DNA of 64,000 nt, taken from the NCBI RefSeq assembly GCF_036226465.1, contig NZ_CP108476.1, positions 7,874,001 to 7,938,000 of the forward strand, in the 5' to 3' direction. This DNA comes from Kitasatospora sp. NBC_01250 (GTDB taxonomy: Bacteria; Actinomycetota; Actinomycetes; Streptomycetales; Streptomycetaceae). Position numbers and translations under genes: made by a program. Of this stretch, positions 62,215 through 64,000 are shown one piece after another. Numbering within the stretch: position 1 is the first letter of the stretch; the number at the start of each line of letters is the position of its first letter. The notes below the pieces were generated by a model. That model was not told where the DNA came from. It did no database searches and saw only the letters and a program-made list of their open reading frames with translations.

Positions 62215-62263
62215 GGGGTCTCCGGTCGGGTCCGGGGATGTTCCGGGATGGTCGGAAAAGTTG

Positions 62264-62311
62264 TTCAAATTTGAAGCTGAGGTCGACAGTACACCGATCT
62301 TCAAATTTGAA
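62264..62311. promoter_or_regulatory. Two MarR operator palindromes
   Basis: Perfect 12-bp TTCAAATTTGAA occurs twice, at 62264-62275 and 62300-62311, with 36 bp between centres. Outer bases extend the pair as an overall inverted repeat (GTTGTTCAAATTTGAAG). The second copy sits between the likely -35 and the TAGGCT -10 (62321-62326) of the marR gene. Confidence 0.85.
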
Positions 62312-62332
62312 CAACAGCGCTAGGCTCTTCCC

Positions 62333-62788
62333 ATGGCAGAGACCCGGTGGCTGGACGAGCAGGAGATGGCGGCGTGGCGAGGATTCCTCGCGGCGAGCAA
62401 TCTGGTGGCGCGCCGGCTGGAGCAGCAGTTGAAGGACGAGGCCGGGCTGTCGCACACCCAGTACGAGATCCTGGTCCACCTCTCCGCCATGCCCGAGGGG
62501 GCGCTGCGGATGACCGAGCTGGCCGAGCGCCTGATCACCTCCAAGAGCGGGCTGACCTACCAGGTCGCCCAGCTGGAGAAGGCGGGGCTGGTCCGGCGGC
62601 GCTCCTGTGCCAGCGACGTGCGCGGGGTGGTCGCGTTCCTGACCGAGGAGGGCCATGAGGCGCTGCGGGCGGCGGCGCCCGGGCACGTGGCCGCGGTGCG
62701 GGCGGCGCTGATCGACGTGCTGGACCGGGAGCAGCTGGTGGCGGTGGCCGAGGCGCTGGGCGAGGTCGCGCGGCGGCTGCGGGAGTGA
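62333..62788 (+). CDS. MarR-family transcriptional regulator
   Basis: 151 aa. Winged HTH: LSHTQYEILVHLSAMPEGALRMTELAERLITSKSGLTYQVAQLEKAGLVRRRS, then the wing SDVRGVVAFLTEEGH. TAGGCT is 6 nt before the ATG and no ribosome site exists, so the message is probably leaderless. Divergent from ribA with two operator palindromes between them. It should repress itself and the ribA-VOC unit until a ligand binds. Confidence 0.94.
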   Translation: MAETRWLDEQEMAAWRGFLAASNLVARRLEQQLKDEAGLSHTQYEILVHLSAMPEGALRMTELAERLITSKSGLTYQVAQLEKAGLVRRRSCASDVRGVVAFLTEEGHEALRAAAPGHVAAVRAALIDVLDREQLVAVAEALGEVARRLRE

Positions 62789-62930
62789 GGGTGGCCTCCG
62801 GCCCGGGTGCGGATGAACGCCCGGTGGCGGGATCGGGTCTACGCGGGTCCTGGTGGGCTTCTTCCTACTGAGGTGGCCTCAGTTGTCTGGCGGGGCGCAC
62901 GGATTGGCCGCTACGCTCGCCGGGCGCAGC

Positions 62931-62949
62931 CATGCCAATCATTGGTATG
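62931..62949. promoter_or_regulatory. 19-bp palindrome upstream of GH25 gene
   Basis: CATGCCAAT-C-ATTGGTATG, one mismatch, in the 225-bp gap between marR and the GH25 gene, 65 nt before the ATG. Likely an operator. I found no c-di-AMP riboswitch sequence blocks here. Confidence 0.5.
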
Positions 62950-63013
62950 TGTGCAGCGGCACTCGCGTTCTCGCAACTGTGGCACCTCTCCCACCAGCCC
63001 ATCAGGAGCGACC

Positions 63014-63859
63014 ATGTCCCGCACTGCCCGCTACTCCCGCCTGCCCAGATCCGCCCGTCTCGGGTCCGTGCTCGCCGCCCTGCTGGTCGCCGCCGGCCTC
63101 GGCCTCGCCGCCCCGGCGCAGGCCGACACCGCCGGGCGCGGCTTCCAGCCCAGCCACCCGGACCAGGACCACGCCGGCTCCACCATCGCGGCCCACGAGG
63201 GTGTGGGCACCGGCGGTGCGCGACCGCTGGTCACCCAGACCGGCGGCATGGACGTCGCCAGCTACCAGGGCACCGTCGACTGGAGCACGGCCGCCGCCAA
63301 CGGCGCAGGCTTCGCCTACGTCAAGGCCACCGAGGGCACCGGCTACACCAATCCGTACTTCGCCCAGCAGTACGACGGCTCGTACCAGGCCGGACTGATC
63401 CGCGGCGCCTACCACTTCGCGCTGCCGAACGCCTCCAGCGGTTCGGCGCAGGCCAGTTGGTTCGTCGGCCACGGCGGCGGCTGGTCCGCCGACGGCCTGA
63501 CCCTGCCGCCCGCGCTGGACATCGAGTACAACCCCTACGGCGCCAGCTGCTACGGCCTCGGCCAGAGCGCCATGGTGAGCTGGATCCGGGACTTCAGCAA
63601 CACCGTCGACAGCCTGACCGGCCGGTATCCCACCATTTACACCACAACCGACTGGTGGAGTTCCTGCACCGGCAACTACGGCGGCTTCGGCGCCACCAAC
63701 CCGCTCTGGATCGCGCGTTACTCCAGCTCACCCGGCACGCTGCCGAACGGCTGGGCGTACCAGACCTTCTGGCAGTACGCGGACTCCGGCACCTTCCCGG
63801 GCGACCAGGACACCTTCAACGGCGCCTACAGCCGCCTGCAGGCGCTGGCCACCGGCTGA
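63014..63859 (+). CDS. Secreted GH25 muramidase (lysozyme)
   Basis: 281 aa from ATG 63014, with AGGAG 5 nt upstream. Signal peptide SVLAALLVAAGLGLAAPAQA. The GH25 fold is clear: GGMDVASYQGTVDW (first Asp), YVKATEGTGYTNPYF, RGAYHFALPN, and the catalytic DxE in PALDIEYNPYG, then TDWW and a late FWQYADSG. It cleaves the MurNAc-GlcNAc bond of peptidoglycan outside the cell. Single gene, with a hairpin downstream. Confidence 0.95.
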   Translation: MSRTARYSRLPRSARLGSVLAALLVAAGLGLAAPAQADTAGRGFQPSHPDQDHAGSTIAAHEGVGTGGARPLVTQTGGMDVASYQGTVDWSTAAANGAGFAYVKATEGTGYTNPYFAQQYDGSYQAGLIRGAYHFALPNASSGSAQASWFVGHGGGWSADGLTLPPALDIEYNPYGASCYGLGQSAMVSWIRDFSNTVDSLTGRYPTIYTTTDWWSSCTGNYGGFGATNPLWIARYSSSPGTLPNGWAYQTFWQYADSGTFPGDQDTFNGAYSRLQALATG

Positions 63860-63866
63860 CAAGCCT

Positions 63867-63903
63867 GCCCCCGGGCATCGCTCGTGCGGGTGAGTCCGGG
63901 GGC
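63867..63903 (+). terminator. Weak terminator hairpin
   Basis: GCCCCCGG (63867-63874) pairs with CCGGGGGC (63896-63903), 21-nt loop, right after the GH25 stop. Confidence 0.5.
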
Positions 63904-63935
63904 GTGCCAGTTTCCCGGCCCGGCGCTGCGGCGTT

Positions 63936-63948
63936 TGACGGTGCGTCA
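63936..63948. promoter_or_regulatory. Operator-like palindrome
   Basis: TGACGGTGCGTCA, with 5-bp arms TGACG and CGTCA around a 3-nt centre, lies 30 nt before a probable new gene start at the window edge. It may be an operator. Confidence 0.4.
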
Positions 63949-63978
63949 GGTCTGCGGAACGGGCTGAGGAGTGGTCGA

Positions 63979-64000
63979 GTGTCGGACCAACTGCGCACGC
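63979..64000 (+). CDS. Start of an unidentified gene, truncated by window end
   Basis: GTG at 63979 with GAGGAG 7 nt upstream; only SDQLRT can be read before the edge. The start and ribosome site look right, but the product cannot be named. Confidence 0.4.

Overview
The window is very GC-rich, with dense genes, strongly biased third positions, many GTG starts, ATGA/GTGA stop-start overlaps and several apparently leaderless starts. Together with a SARP-type BTAD/NB-ARC/TPR regulator, a MurT-GatD pair, secreted amidase, NlpC/P60 and GH25 enzymes, and a split PUFA-synthase-like PKS, this points to a chromosomal region of a Streptomycetaceae member (Streptomyces or Kitasatospora). I see no tRNA, rRNA, CRISPR array, transposase gene or prophage.

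Layout. 1-12716 (+): the 3' part of a secondary-lipid cluster: a KS-AT-ACP-KR PKS (5' end outside the window), a KS-AT-DH-PPTase PKS, a free ACP, an alpha/beta hydrolase, a glycosyltransferase and a methyltransferase, mostly joined by 4-nt overlaps, then a strong two-way hairpin. 12810-17740: a secreted amidase-like protein, a three-gene YbjQ-type set, a TMEM175-type channel and a broken TetR gene. 17808-23820 (-): SigK-like ECF sigma factor, RskA-like anti-sigma, then an FAD oxidoreductase / DUF1365 / CFA-synthase-like / DUF1295 operon; the two transcription units share an identical bipartite promoter motif, so the sigma factor probably drives both. 23998-39401: mostly housekeeping and hypothetical genes (catalase, phosphoribosyltransferase, CtaG-like, TetR, a deleted 2-hydroxyacid dehydrogenase, pfkA, MurT-GatD, ACT-GNAT, PLP decarboxylase, a His/Cys-rich membrane-anchored protein, GNAT, phosphodiesterase, RDD). 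39521-46717: the SARP regulator with a divergent 31-residue peptide gene ending in a strong terminator, a small acidic protein, AsnB, DUF4383 and dodecin. 46902-64000: a two-component system, Tat-exported cholesterol-oxidase-like flavoprotein, membrane and secreted proteins, AraC with a VOC protein, fumarase, several VOC proteins, an aldehyde dehydrogenase, an Nei-type glycosylase, a MarR-controlled GTP cyclohydrolase II / VOC pair, and a secreted GH25 muramidase.

How they work together. The first operon can load (AT), extend (KS), reduce (KR), dehydrate (DH) and self-activate (in-cis PPTase) an acyl chain on ACPs, then perhaps release, glycosylate and methylate it; no enoyl reductase is in view. 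The sigma-factor block looks like a membrane-lipid modification regulon. MurT-GatD amidates lipid II, and GatD here carries an unusual in-frame Pro-Gly-Gln repeat extension. Most remaining genes are single units separated by strong hairpins. The best candidates for something new are the GatD extension, the SARP-linked 31-residue peptide, the shared ECF promoter, and the split lipid PKS with its repeat-filled linkers.
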